Below, piece by piece: positions 8,917 to 18,662 of a DNA stretch of 64,000 bases. Below the pieces are notes generated by a model. The model did no database searches. It worked only from the letters and a program-made list of their open reading frames with translations, and was not told the DNA's origin. This DNA is from Pseudoxanthomonas koreensis_A (GTDB lineage Bacteria > Pseudomonadota > Gammaproteobacteria > Xanthomonadales > Xanthomonadaceae). The stretch is taken from assembly GCF_041890415.1 (NCBI RefSeq), contig NZ_CP169056.1:2046001-2110000 (forward strand), given 5' to 3'. The first letter of the stretch is position 1. Every line of letters begins with the position of its first letter. Both the position numbers and the translations under genes were made by a program.

Positions 8917-10287
8917 TCAATCCGCGCCGGCAACGGTCATTTCACCTACCAGAATCGGCCCGGTGCGCACGTGCGAGCGCAGGTCGGGCTGGCTGCCGAC
9001 CGCCTCGATCCGGGCAAACATCTCGCGCAGGTTGCCGGCGATGGTCAGCCCATCCACCGCATACGCGGCCGTACCGTCCTCGATCCAGAAGCCCGCCGCA
9101 CCGCGCGAATAGTCTCCGGTGACGCCATTGACCCCCTGCCCCATCAGCTCGGTCACCAGCAGGCCGCGACCCATGCCGCGCATGATCTCCTCCAGGGTGC
9201 CGGCATTGGATGAGAGCTGCAGGTTGTGCACGCCGCCGGCATTGGCGGTGGTCTCCAGGCCCAGCCTGCGCGCCGAATAGCTGCCAAGCACGTAGCGCTG
9301 CAGCACCCCGTCCACCACCAGCGGGTTGTCCGCGGTGGCGACGCCATCGCCGTCGAACCAGGTGGAGCGCAGGCCGTGGCGCAGCAGCGGCCGCTCATCG
9401 ATGCGCAGCCACTGCGGGAACAGCTGCGTGCCCATGCTGTCGAGCAGGAAGCTGGCCTTGCGATACAGCGCGCCGCCGGACACCGCGCCCAGCAGGTGGC
9501 CGACCAGCGAGCGCGCGACCTCGGCGGCAAACAGCACCGGGTATTGCCCGGTGGGCACGCTGCGCGGCGCCAGCCGGCCAGCGGCGCGCTCGGCGGCGCG
9601 GCGGCCGATCGCGGCCGGTGCCTCCAGGTCCTCGCGGGCAAGGCCGATGCTGTACCACCCGTCGCGCTGCATGCCCTCGCCCTGGCCGGCGATCAGCGCG
9701 ACCCCGAGCGAGTGCTGGGTCTCGCGCTCGCGGCCGATGAAGCCATGGCTGTTGGCATAGACCGACAGGCTCTCGCCGCTGCCGAACGAGGCGCCGTCGG
9801 AATTGCTGATCCGCGCGTCGGCCTGGCGCCCGGCGGCCTCGCAGGCCAGAGCCAGGTCGATCGCTTCGTCGGCGTGCAGCCGCCAGGGATGCCAGGTATC
9901 CAGGTCGGGAAAGCGGCCGTCCGCCTGCGGCCGTGCCATCAGCGCCGCATCGGCCAGGCCCGCGGCCGGGTCGTCCTCGGTGTAACGGGCGATGGCGCAG
10001 GCCTGCTCGACCGTCGCCTCCAGGCTTGCCTCGTGCAGGTCCGCGGTGCTGGCGCTGCCCTTGCGCTGGCCGACGTACACGGTCACGGCAATGCCGCGGT
10101 CGTTGGACGCCTCCACCGTTTCCACCTCGCCCATCCGCACCGACACATTGAGCCCGTGCTCCTCGCTGCAGCTCACCTCGGCCTGGCTCGCGCCCAGCGC
10201 GCGGGCGCGGGCCAGCAGCTGCTGGGAGATCTCCGCCAGCCGATCCAGCCGCTGCTGGCTGTCGTCATTGCGCGCGATGTCGTTCAC
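8917..10287 (-). CDS. pmbA: Metalloprotease PmbA (TldE)
   Basis: 456 residues from GTG 10287, with GAGG eight bases upstream; the reading frame stays open further upstream but has no supported start, and E. coli PmbA is 450 residues. PmbA/TldE pairs with TldD to form a heterodimeric metalloprotease that trims leader peptides of ribosomally made peptides and degrades the CcdA antitoxin. PmbA is the subunit without the HExxxH zinc site, and none is seen here. Typical segments are VETVEASNDRGIAVTVYVG and the C-terminal SNAGTLEEIMRGMGRGLLVT. Its partner tldD is 1.2 kb away on the same strand, with darP between them on the other strand. Confidence 0.95.
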   Translation of the reverse strand: MNDIARNDDSQQRLDRLAEISQQLLARARALGASQAEVSCSEEHGLNVSVRMGEVETVEASNDRGIAVTVYVGQRKGSASTADLHEASLEATVEQACAIARYTEDDPAAGLADAALMARPQADGRFPDLDTWHPWRLHADEAIDLALACEAAGRQADARISNSDGASFGSGESLSVYANSHGFIGRERETQHSLGVALIAGQGEGMQRDGWYSIGLAREDLEAPAAIGRRAAERAAGRLAPRSVPTGQYPVLFAAEVARSLVGHLLGAVSGGALYRKASFLLDSMGTQLFPQWLRIDERPLLRHGLRSTWFDGDGVATADNPLVVDGVLQRYVLGSYSARRLGLETTANAGGVHNLQLSSNAGTLEEIMRGMGRGLLVTELMGQGVNGVTGDYSRGAAGFWIEDGTAAYAVDGLTIAGNLREMFARIEAVGSQPDLRSHVRTGPILVGEMTVAGAD

Positions 10288-10720
10288 CTGTTGCACCTCG
10301 GAAAAGTGTGTTGTTCGATGGCGCGCACGGTCCGCGGCGGCACTCGCATGCAACCTCCAGGACTGCACCAGCGCCTCCAACCCAGCCGCGAACCCAACGC
10401 CACGAAGGACGCCGTACCCCGGGGATATGGCCCAAGTGGCACATGGATGTGCCACGGCCCTGAGTAAAGACAGGATGTCGTCCCGAAGGGTGGGCCATAT
10501 CCCCGGGGTGCGGCGGCCCCATCCGAAGCCTGCGTTCCTGCCTTGGTAAAGACAGGATGTCGTCCCGAAGGGTGGGCCATATCCCCAGGGTGCGGCGGCC
10601 CCATCCGGAGCCAGCGCTCCTGCCTTGCACTGTCGCCGATGCAGACACGGTTGCCCGCAGGGACGCGGCCATCCTTGGCCTTGCAGGTAGAATCGCATCC
10701 ACCCGAAAGAACTGTGCCCC
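10288..10720. repeat. Intergenic region with an 82-bp-period tandem repeat and an inverted partial copy
   Basis: The 433 bases between pmbA and darP hold no gene. Two 81-base copies, 10465-10545 and 10547-10627, are about 95% identical; both start TAAAGACAGGATGTCGTCCC. A fragment of the same repeat in the opposite orientation lies at 10414-10434 (GTACCCCGGGGATATGGCCCA on +). Between them is a hairpin GTGGCAC-ATGGAT-GTGCCAC (10435-10454). Open frames that run through the repeat give low-complexity peptides and should not be annotated. The structure resembles a clustered palindromic repeat family; its origin is unknown. Confidence 0.85.
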
Positions 10721-11311
10721 ATGCGCGGACGCGACGAAGACACCGGTGAGTTCCTCTCCCCCAGCCGCAGCCAGCAGCGCCGCGAAGCGCTGGGCGTGCT
10801 TGAGCTTGCCGAAAAACTGGCCAGCCTCACCCCGAGCCAGCTGTCGAAACTGCCGATTCCCGAGGACCTGCTGCCGCACCTGGAGCACACCCGCAAGATC
10901 ACCGCCCACGTCGCACGCAAGCGCCAGCTCGCCTTCCTGGCCAAGCAGATGCGGCGCGAGGACGATGAAGCGCTCGACGCCATCCGCGACGCCCTCGACG
11001 AGGACGGCGTGGCCGCCCGCCGCGAAGTCGCCCTGATGCACCGCATCGAAGCCTGGCGCGAGCGCCTGCTGGCCGAGGGCGATGTCGCCCTGGGCGAACT
11101 GCTCGACGAGCTGCCCGCGGCCAACCGCCAGCACCTGCGCCAGCTTGTCCGCAGCAGCCTGGAGGAGCGCAAGCGCAACAAGCCGCCGCGCGCATCGCGC
11201 GAACTGTTCCGCGAGCTGCGCACGCTGCTGGGGGGGCACGCTGCCGGCAGCGATGCCGATGCTGCGCCCGGCGATGGCGACACGCCGGACGACGACCTCA
11301 CCGACGACTGA
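10721..11311 (+). CDS. darP: Ribosome biogenesis factor DarP (YjgA, DUF615)
   Basis: 196 residues from ATG 10721. DarP (formerly YjgA) binds late 50S precursors and promotes assembly of the peptidyl-transferase centre. The charged helical sequence with PSRSQQRREALGVLELAEKL near the N-terminus and LLDELPAANRQHLRQLVRSS in the second half is typical of DUF615. The C-terminus is a highly acidic Gly/Asp tail of about 25 residues. It lies between pmbA and tldD, both on the opposite strand, an arrangement common in Xanthomonadaceae. Confidence 0.95.
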   Translation: MRGRDEDTGEFLSPSRSQQRREALGVLELAEKLASLTPSQLSKLPIPEDLLPHLEHTRKITAHVARKRQLAFLAKQMRREDDEALDAIRDALDEDGVAARREVALMHRIEAWRERLLAEGDVALGELLDELPAANRQHLRQLVRSSLEERKRNKPPRASRELFRELRTLLGGHAAGSDADAAPGDGDTPDDDLTDD

Positions 11312-11451
11312 GCCACCCGCGCACCGCATGCGCATGGCCGACCAGTCACGGCGCCCGCACGCCCGTGCATTGCTGCGCCGCATGCGTGTCGCCCGCGCAG
11401 GCATGGCCAGCACCGTCCCGCGCGCGGGCCGATGCACATCCACGCCGGCCC

Positions 11452-12897
11452 TCACGCCCGGGTCCCGCCTACGGTCAGCCCGTCGATCAGCAGCGACGGC
11501 TGGCCCACGCCCACCGGCACGCTCTGCCCATCCTTGCCGCACACGCCCACGCCCTCGTCCAGGGCCAGGTCGTGGCCGACCATGCGCACCTTCTGCATCG
11601 TCTCCGGCCCGTTGCCGATCAGGGTCGCGCCCTTGACCGGCGCGGTGACCCTGCCGTCCTCGATCAGGTAGGCCTCGGTGGCCGAGAACACGTACTTGCC
11701 GCTGGTGATGTCGACCTGGCCACCACCGAAGTTCACTGCGTACAGGCCCTTCTTCACCGAGGCGATCATCTCCTGCGGGTCGTGGTTGCCGGCGAGCATG
11801 TAGGTGTTGGTCATGCGCGGCATCACCAGGTGGGCGAACGACTCGCGGCGGCCATTGCCGGTGGGCGCCATGCCCATCAGCCGCGCATTGAGCGAATCCT
11901 GCATGTAGCCGACCAGCACGCCGTCCTCGATCAGCGTGGTGCAGCGCGTGGGCATGCCCTCGTCGTCGATGTTGAGCGAGCCGCGGCGGCCCTCCAGGGT
12001 GCCGTCATCGACGATGGTCACGCCCGGCGCCGCCACCCGCTGGCCCATGCGCCCGGCGTAGGTGGACGTGCCCTTGCGGTTGAAGTCGCCCTCCAGGCCG
12101 TGGCCGACCGCCTCGTGCAGCAGCACCCCGGGCCAACCGGGCCCAAGCACCACCGGCATGGTGCCGGCGGGCGCGTCGATCGCCTCCAGGTTCACCAGCG
12201 CCTGGCGCAGCGCCTCGCGCGCCAGCGCCTCCGGGCGGCCACCGGAAAACAGCTCCGCGTAGGAATAGCGGCCACCGCCGCCGGCATAGCCGGACTCGCG
12301 GCGGCCCTGGTGTTCGACGATCACCTGCACGTTGAGCCGCACCAGCGGACGCACGTCGGCGGCCAGCACCCCGTCGCTGCGTGCCACCAGCACCGTATCC
12401 ACGCCGCCCGACAGGCTCACCGACACCTGGATCACGCGCGGGTCGGCCGCGCGCAGCAACCGGTCCAGCGAGCGCAGCAGCTCGACCTTGTCCTGGTTGC
12501 CCATGCCGTCCACCGGGTCCAGCGCCGGGTACAGGGCGTGGCCGCCAGTACGCACCAGTTGCCGCGGCGGTTGCGCGCCACCGTCGCGGGCGATCGCGCG
12601 CGCCGAGGCGGCGGCCAGGCGCAGGGCATCGGCGTTGATGTCGTCCGAATAGGCGAAGCCGGTCTTCTCGCCGCTGATCGCGCGCACGCCCACGCCCTGC
12701 TCGATGGAGTGCGCGCCGTCCTTGACGATGCCGTCCTCCACCGACCAGCTCTCGCGGCGGGCGTGCTGGAAGTACAGGTCGCCGAAGTCGATGCCCGGCC
12801 CCAGCAAGGTATTGAAAGCCCGGTCCAGGCCGGTGGGATCGAGGCCACCAGGCAGCAGCAGGCGGGATTCGGCAAGGGTCAGGCTGGAAGCGGTCAT
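11452..12897 (-). CDS. tldD: Metalloprotease TldD
   Basis: 481 residues from ATG 12897, the same length as E. coli TldD; a TTG two codons upstream is also in frame. It is the zinc-bearing subunit of the TldD/PmbA protease, which processes peptide leaders and antitoxins. The catalytic metal site is HEAVGHGLEGD (about residues 262-272). Other family marks are QGVGVRAISGEKTGFAYSDD and the C-terminal GVCGKDGQSVPVGVGQPSLL. It follows yhdP on the minus strand after 142 bases without a recognisable gene. Confidence 0.96.
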   Translation of the reverse strand: MTASSLTLAESRLLLPGGLDPTGLDRAFNTLLGPGIDFGDLYFQHARRESWSVEDGIVKDGAHSIEQGVGVRAISGEKTGFAYSDDINADALRLAAASARAIARDGGAQPPRQLVRTGGHALYPALDPVDGMGNQDKVELLRSLDRLLRAADPRVIQVSVSLSGGVDTVLVARSDGVLAADVRPLVRLNVQVIVEHQGRRESGYAGGGGRYSYAELFSGGRPEALAREALRQALVNLEAIDAPAGTMPVVLGPGWPGVLLHEAVGHGLEGDFNRKGTSTYAGRMGQRVAAPGVTIVDDGTLEGRRGSLNIDDEGMPTRCTTLIEDGVLVGYMQDSLNARLMGMAPTGNGRRESFAHLVMPRMTNTYMLAGNHDPQEMIASVKKGLYAVNFGGGQVDITSGKYVFSATEAYLIEDGRVTAPVKGATLIGNGPETMQKVRMVGHDLALDEGVGVCGKDGQSVPVGVGQPSLLIDGLTVGGTRA

Positions 12898-13039
12898 CGT
12901 CAACGCGGACTCGGGCGGAAGGGCTGCGGCGGTATCGGCGCGCTGTCTATCATGACAGCAACCTGCAGCCGGCCTTCATGTGGAGGCACAGCGCGCGCAT
13001 CCGCCGGCGCGATGCAGTGGCGGTGCCGTGCGCGGCATC

Positions 13040-16000
13040 TCAATCGCGCGGCGGCACGCCGGCATCGGCCTGGTCGGGAGCGGCCTGGTCGGGAACGGCT
13101 GGCGCAGCGTGCACGGGCGCTGCAGGGTCTTCGGCGGCGGGCGGTGGCGCAGTCGCCTCCTCCTGCGGCGCCGGGTCGCGCGTGATCACATCCACCCTGG
13201 GTTCCTTCCATGGCCCGCTGACCCGATAGGTGCGCGCGCCGATCTCGCCCAGCGGTTTGCGCAGCACCGCGTTTGCCGCCGCGCCCACGGCCGCGCCCAC
13301 CGGCCCGCCGGCCACCGCGCCGACCACGGCCAGCAGGTTGCCGGACTTGGGCTGCACGTCGATGGTCTGGTCGAAGCGCTGCGCGCGCAGGTCGGTATGG
13401 CCGCGAATCAGGATGTCGGCCGCGGGGCCTTCGATATGCATGTCGTCGGTGTGGGCCGCGCCATCGGCGAAACGCACGCTGCCCTGCAACTGGCTGAAGG
13501 CAAAACCACGGGAGAAGAAATCCCGGAAATCGAGGATCAGCCGCCGCGGCAACTGGGCCACGCTGAGCAGGCCGAGCACGCGCCCGGCACCCGGCTCCAC
13601 CTCCAGCAACTGCCCGTCGCGCACGTCGATGTGCAGCGCACCTTGCAATGCGCCGAGGCGGAAGCCGGCGGGCGATCCGGGCCAGCGCGCGTCCAGGTCG
13701 ATGCTGCCCTTGCCGCGCGCCAGCCAGTCCGCGTAACCGAGGCCGGCAACCAGGCGGCCCATGTCCTCGCTCTCCACCCGCATCTGCAGGTGGGTGCGTG
13801 CGGCCGCGCCCTGGCCCAGCCACTGGCCGGTGATGTCGGTGCGCTGCCAGTCCGAGCGCAGTTGCAGCGCATCCACGCGCAGGCCTCCGGCCACCGGGCG
13901 GGTGCGCAGCGTGGCCCGTCCAAGTTCCGCACCGCGGTAGCGCAGGTCGTCGATCTCCAGCACCAGCGGCGGGATGCCGGCCGGGTCGAAGCTGCCGGCC
14001 GGCACGCCGGATGCGGCAGCGCCAGGTGCACCGGCAGGTGCGGCCGCCGCGGACGCGGCGCTGGATGTCGCGGCAGCGGCGTCCGTGCCTGTTGCGGGTG
14101 CCGCCGCGATGGCGGCGGCCGCTGTGGCCGTGGCCGCAACGCCAGCCTGCGCCGGCGCACCGGTATCGTTATCGGCCTCGGCAGTCGCGGCTGCCTGCGG
14201 TTGCCAGTGCAAGCGGGTGAAATGGCCGTGCACCGGCAACCCGTCCTGCTCCGGCACGGTCAGGCTGCCCGCCAGTGCCGGGCCATCGACGCTCACCGCC
14301 ACCGCCCCGGGGGTCGGGCGCAAGCGCAGCCGTGCCTGCGCAAATTCACCCCCGAGCAAGTGCAGGCGTGTGGCCAGCAGGTCCACCTGGCGCAACGGCA
14401 GCCCACCATCACCGCTGCCCTTGACCAGGCCGATCCATTCCAGCGCATCCAGTTCGTGGGTGCGCCCGCCAATGACGATGCCCGATGCCGGCGGCTCGGC
14501 GGCCACCGTCGCGCTGCCCAGGGTGACCTGCACGCCGGTGGCGCCGTTGCGCTCGCGGGTGCGGATGGCCAGGCGCTGGCCCATGGCCACGTCGATATCG
14601 CCGCTGCCCAGCGGCAAGGCCACCTTCACCGCCGCACCCAGTGCCTGCGCGGCCGGCTTGTGCAGCGGTGAGGGAAGGTCCAGGCGGGTGCCGACCAGAT
14701 TGGAGCGCAGGCGCAGTTCACCGGCCACGGTATCGTCCGCACTGGCGCTGGCGCCGGCCCGGGCGCGCGGCACGGCCAGCATCAGGTTCCAGGTCGAGCG
14801 GCCGCGCACGTACGGCTTGAGCCAGTCCAGCGACGGCGCGCGCGCGAGCAGGTCGGCCGCCGCCATCGGCACCCGCAGGTCGGCTTCGAACGACTGCGCC
14901 GCATCGCGCACGTGCGGGCTGCCCGCACGCAGCGCCAGCACGCCGCGCTGGCCACCGTGGACCACGTCCAGCGCCGCGGCGGCAAACCCGTCGCTGTCGT
15001 AGTGCGCCAGCCCGCGCACCTCCTCGAACGCCAGGTTCCAGCGCTTCTCGGCAAGACGGGCACCCAGCAGTTCCACGCTGCCCTCGACCCGGGCCGGGGC
15101 ATCGTCCCGGTGCAGCGGCAGGTTCAGCACGAAGCTGGCGCGTGCCGGGCCCGATGCGTCCAGGTTGTCCAGGGTCTGCGCGTGTTCGGCATGCAGCGGG
15201 CTGCGACGCAGCAGCGCCAGCAGGCGCGCGGCATCGGCGGTGGCCTGGGCACGTACCTGCAGCGGCGCATCGCCGTAATCGGCGATGCCGGCATGGAAAC
15301 TGCGCACCGGCACGCCGCCCAGCTTGCCGCGGCCCTGCACCTGGAATCCATTGCCGACGAATGCCACCTCGGCGGCGGTGTCGTCCAGCGCCGGCCACTG
15401 CTGCTGGAAGCGGAAGCGGCCGCGCTCGATCCGCGCACGCGCATCGAACAGGCCGTTGCGGCGGGTAAAGGGCCAGTCGTCCAGATCGCCGGAGATCAGC
15501 GCGCGGCCGCCACGCACGCTGCCGTCCTCCAGCGCCATGTCCAGCCATTGCACGGCAGCCTGCGACATCGAGTGCCGCAACCAGAATTTCTTGGCGGCCG
15601 GCACCGGCGCATCGTCCAGTTCGGCGGCCACGTCGATCCACGGCCGGCTGCCGTCCGCCTGGAACCACAGCCCGCCGCGTACATGGGCGCCGTAGTCCAC
15701 GCCGCGAATGCGCAGCGCCGGCGTGCCCACCCGCCAGCCCGCGCCCTCGCGCCAGCCGAGCAGGTGCCCGTCAAGCTGCACCTGGTGGACCACGCCGAAG
15801 CCACGCGGCCAGTCCACTGCCAGTGCGCTGCCCGGGTCCAGCGCCAGTTGCCAGCCCTGGGCATCGCCCTGGAATGCACCCGACAGCCCCGCCACCCCGG
15901 GCGCGTCGCCGACCACGGCGATGGCCAACCCGTCCAGGTGCCCGGACACCCGCAGCGCGCCACCTCGCTCGCCGGCCAGCTCCAGCTTCGAGACCCGCAA

Positions 16001-17101
16001 CCGTGGGGCGGCATCCAGCAGCCAGGCGCGCTGCGACGCGGGCAGGCGGTCGCCCAGCGCGGCCAGCGCAAACAGTGGCGTCGCGTCGATGTCGCGGGCT
16101 GCCAGCGCATAGCGCGGGCCTGCGGCCGCGGTCAGCCCATCGAGCACCTGCGCGCCACGCGCATCGGTCATCCGCAACAGGGGCGCATCCAGGCGCCAGC
16201 CACCATCAGCCATGCGCCAGCGCAGGCGACCACGCAGTTCGTCGAAGGCATGCTGCGGACGCGCCCGCCCGGGCAGCGGCGCGCCGGACAGCACGACCCG
16301 GTGGAACTGGAACTGGCTGGTGACCTGCACCGGGCGGTGGCCCTGCAGCAGCACCCAGCCCTGCATCCGCCCGTCGCCGGCGACCGGCGCCACACCGGCG
16401 TGGCGCAGCAGCGGCGCCCATGCGGCCAGGTCGTCGCTGTCCAGGTCGATGTAACCGCGGCCATCGCCGCTGCCGCGGTCGAACTCCAGCGCCAGCCGCA
16501 AGGGCTGGCCGCGGGGGCCGACCCAGCCGCGCAACCCGGCCTGGAGCCGTGCCCCGTCCACCCGCAGGCGCAGGTCGATCCGCGGAATGCTCGCCTGCAG
16601 GCCCAGTTGCGGCGCATCCACATCCAGACGGCCGCCGATCACCTGCAACTCGCCTAGGCCTTCCAGGTATTCGAGCGGATCGACCTGGCTGGCCTGGGCT
16701 GCCGGCAGGCCACGGATGGACCAGCGGCCGTCATCGGCACGCTGCAGCGCCAGCGACGGCCCGCGCAGCCGCAGTTCGGTGAAGGATCGGCCAGGGAACA
16801 GGCCGGCATACAGCGAGACGAGCACCTCGGCCTGGCCGACACGCACGCCCTGCTCGCCCTCGCCGATGTGCAGCCCATCCAGGCGCAGCAGCGGCCCGCG
16901 CCGGGTCCATTGGGTCTGCAGCCGCTCGAATGCGACCGGGCGCCCGGCCTTGTCGCTGAGCCAGGCGGCGATGCGCTGCGGGTGCCGCTCGGCCAGCGGC
17001 AGCAACTGGCTGAGCGTGCCGATCACCAGCGCCACCATGACCAGGACCACGGCCAGCAGGTAGGCAAGCCAGCGGCGCAGCCAGCGCAGGTGGCGACGCA
17101 T
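13040..17101 (-). CDS. yhdP: YhdP/AsmA-family envelope lipid-transport protein
   Basis: 1353 residues from ATG 17101; a TTG at 17104 is in frame but less likely. One N-terminal transmembrane helix (about 14-36) anchors a very long periplasmic part of repeated beta-strand segments, the pattern of TIGR02099/DUF3971 AsmA-like proteins. YhdP, with TamB and YdbH, is thought to carry phospholipids from inner to outer membrane. An Ala-rich, low-complexity linker (about 980-1045) interrupts the C-terminal third and is probably lineage specific. The C-terminal AsmA-like end, GASIDLDARWPGSP-like through LRKPLGEIGARTYRVSGPW, is conserved, followed by a Pro/Ala-rich tail. The gene sits in the classical rng-yhdP-tldD order. 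Confidence 0.93.
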   Translation of the reverse strand: MRRHLRWLRRWLAYLLAVVLVMVALVIGTLSQLLPLAERHPQRIAAWLSDKAGRPVAFERLQTQWTRRGPLLRLDGLHIGEGEQGVRVGQAEVLVSLYAGLFPGRSFTELRLRGPSLALQRADDGRWSIRGLPAAQASQVDPLEYLEGLGELQVIGGRLDVDAPQLGLQASIPRIDLRLRVDGARLQAGLRGWVGPRGQPLRLALEFDRGSGDGRGYIDLDSDDLAAWAPLLRHAGVAPVAGDGRMQGWVLLQGHRPVQVTSQFQFHRVVLSGAPLPGRARPQHAFDELRGRLRWRMADGGWRLDAPLLRMTDARGAQVLDGLTAAAGPRYALAARDIDATPLFALAALGDRLPASQRAWLLDAAPRLRVSKLELAGERGGALRVSGHLDGLAIAVVGDAPGVAGLSGAFQGDAQGWQLALDPGSALAVDWPRGFGVVHQVQLDGHLLGWREGAGWRVGTPALRIRGVDYGAHVRGGLWFQADGSRPWIDVAAELDDAPVPAAKKFWLRHSMSQAAVQWLDMALEDGSVRGGRALISGDLDDWPFTRRNGLFDARARIERGRFRFQQQWPALDDTAAEVAFVGNGFQVQGRGKLGGVPVRSFHAGIADYGDAPLQVRAQATADAARLLALLRRSPLHAEHAQTLDNLDASGPARASFVLNLPLHRDDAPARVEGSVELLGARLAEKRWNLAFEEVRGLAHYDSDGFAAAALDVVHGGQRGVLALRAGSPHVRDAAQSFEADLRVPMAAADLLARAPSLDWLKPYVRGRSTWNLMLAVPRARAGASASADDTVAGELRLRSNLVGTRLDLPSPLHKPAAQALGAAVKVALPLGSGDIDVAMGQRLAIRTRERNGATGVQVTLGSATVAAEPPASGIVIGGRTHELDALEWIGLVKGSGDGGLPLRQVDLLATRLHLLGGEFAQARLRLRPTPGAVAVSVDGPALAGSLTVPEQDGLPVHGHFTRLHWQPQAAATAEADNDTGAPAQAGVAATATAAAAIAAAPATGTDAAAATSSAASAAAAPAGAPGAAASGVPAGSFDPAGIPPLVLEIDDLRYRGAELGRATLRTRPVAGGLRVDALQLRSDWQRTDITGQWLGQGAAARTHLQMRVESEDMGRLVAGLGYADWLARGKGSIDLDARWPGSPAGFRLGALQGALHIDVRDGQLLEVEPGAGRVLGLLSVAQLPRRLILDFRDFFSRGFAFSQLQGSVRFADGAAHTDDMHIEGPAADILIRGHTDLRAQRFDQTIDVQPKSGNLLAVVGAVAGGPVGAAVGAAANAVLRKPLGEIGARTYRVSGPWKEPRVDVITRDPAPQEEATAPPPAAEDPAAPVHAAPAVPDQAAPDQADAGVPPRD

Positions 17102-17162
17102 CAACGCGGCACCCGGCGCCCGGGGGAAGTGGTCAGCATGTCACCCACCCCGCATGCCGCCG

Positions 17163-18662
17163 CTACAGCAGCACCACATCGAACTGCTCCTGCAGGTACT
17201 GCTCGTCGGCCTGGAAGCGGATGCTCTTGCCGAGGAACTCCTCCAGCTCGGCCACCGCGGCCGACTCCTCCTCGGTGATGCGCACCACCACCTTGGGCGA
17301 AGCCAGCACCAGCAGGCGCGCGGCCTCGAACTGGCGCACCGCGCGGGTGATTTCGCGGAAGATCTCGTAGGTCACCGTCTCGGTGGTCTTGACCGAGCCG
17401 CGGCCGCCACACTCCGGACAGGCTTCAGACAGCTGGTGCTCCAGGCTTTCGACCGTGCGCTTGCGGGTCATCTCCACCAGCCCCAGCGGCGAGAAGTCGT
17501 ACACCGTGGTCTTGGCGTGGTCGCGCGCGAGCGATTTCTCCAGCGTGCGCAACACCTGGCGACGATGCTCCGGATCGGTCATGTCGATGAAATCGATGAT
17601 GATGATCCCGCCCAGGTTGCGCAGGCGAAGCTGCCGCGCCAGCGCCTGCGCGGCCTCCAGGTTGGTGCGGTACACCGTTTCTTCCAGGTTGCGCTGGCCC
17701 AGGAAAGAGCCGGTGTTGACGTCGATGGTGGTCATCGCCTCGGTCTGGTCGATGACCAGGTAGCCGCCGGATTTCAACGGCACCTGCTTGTCCAGGGCGC
17801 GCCCGATCTCGTCTTCGACGCCGTACAGGTCGAAGATCGGGCGGTCGCCGGTGTACAGCTCCAGCTTCTCGGCCAGCACCGGCATGTACTTGGCAACGAA
17901 CGCCTGCAGCTTGTCGTAGGTATCGCGCGAGTCCACCCGCACCCGCTCCACGTCCTTGCGGATCAGGTCGCGCACCGAGCGCAGCGGCAGGCTCAGGTCT
18001 TCGTAGATGATGCTGCACGGCGCGGCCTCGCGGCCACGGCGCTCGACCACGTTCCACACCCGCGACAGGTAGGCGATGTCCTCGGCCAGGGCCTCGGCCG
18101 GCTGGCCCTCGGCGTTGGTGCGCACGATGTAGCCGTGGCCGCCATGGCTGGCCGCCAGCTCCGACACCAGCGCCTTGAGCCGCTGGCGCTCGGCCTCGTC
18201 CTCGATCCGTGCCGACACCCCGACGCTGCGCGATTGCGGCAGCAGCACCAGGTAGCGCGATGGGATGCTGATCTGGGTGGTCAGGCGCGCACCCTTGGTG
18301 CCGATGGGGTCCTTGACCACCTGGACCACGATCTCCTGCCCGTCGCGCAGCAATTCCACGATCGATGGGGTGGCCACCGGCTGCGGCGCGACGTCCTCGG
18401 CCACGCCGGCGGCCACCGGCGCGGGCCGGACCACGTCGTTGGCGTGCAGGAATGCGGCGCGCTCCAGCCCCACTTCGACGAATGCCGCCTGCATCCCGGG
18501 CATCACCCGTTGCACCTTGCCCTTGTAGATGTTGCCGACCACGCCCCGGCGCCAGCCACGCTCGATGTGCAGCTCCTGCAGCATGCCGCTTTCGACCACG
18601 GCCACGCGGGTTTCGCGCGGGGTGACGTTGACCAGGATCTCCTCGGACACGACGGCGCTCAC
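17163..18662 (-). CDS. rng: Ribonuclease G
   Basis: 499 residues from GTG 18662. RNase G is a 5'-end-dependent endoribonuclease that matures the 5' end of 16S rRNA and degrades some mRNAs. The start region EEILVNVTPRETRVAVVESG matches RNase G, followed by an S1 domain (about 38-125, GVVGNIYKGKVQRVMPGMQAA). Metal-binding catalytic aspartates lie in TIDVNTGSF and IIIIDFIDM, and the zinc-link CPECGGRGSVKT follows; the C-terminus is short as in RNase G rather than RNase E. The start codon overlaps the maf stop as GTGA, indicating translational coupling. Confidence 0.97.
   Translation of the reverse strand: MSAVVSEEILVNVTPRETRVAVVESGMLQELHIERGWRRGVVGNIYKGKVQRVMPGMQAAFVEVGLERAAFLHANDVVRPAPVAAGVAEDVAPQPVATPSIVELLRDGQEIVVQVVKDPIGTKGARLTTQISIPSRYLVLLPQSRSVGVSARIEDEAERQRLKALVSELAASHGGHGYIVRTNAEGQPAEALAEDIAYLSRVWNVVERRGREAAPCSIIYEDLSLPLRSVRDLIRKDVERVRVDSRDTYDKLQAFVAKYMPVLAEKLELYTGDRPIFDLYGVEDEIGRALDKQVPLKSGGYLVIDQTEAMTTIDVNTGSFLGQRNLEETVYRTNLEAAQALARQLRLRNLGGIIIIDFIDMTDPEHRRQVLRTLEKSLARDHAKTTVYDFSPLGLVEMTRKRTVESLEHQLSEACPECGGRGSVKTTETVTYEIFREITRAVRQFEAARLLVLASPKVVVRITEEESAAVAELEEFLGKSIRFQADEQYLQEQFDVVLL

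Noticed and set aside
10284..10604. Open frames through the pmbA-darP gap giving peptides with PHPGDMAHPSGRHPVF-type repeats
   Set aside because: They arise from the tandem DNA repeat, have no ribosome site and differ by frame; the repetition is in the DNA, not in a protein.
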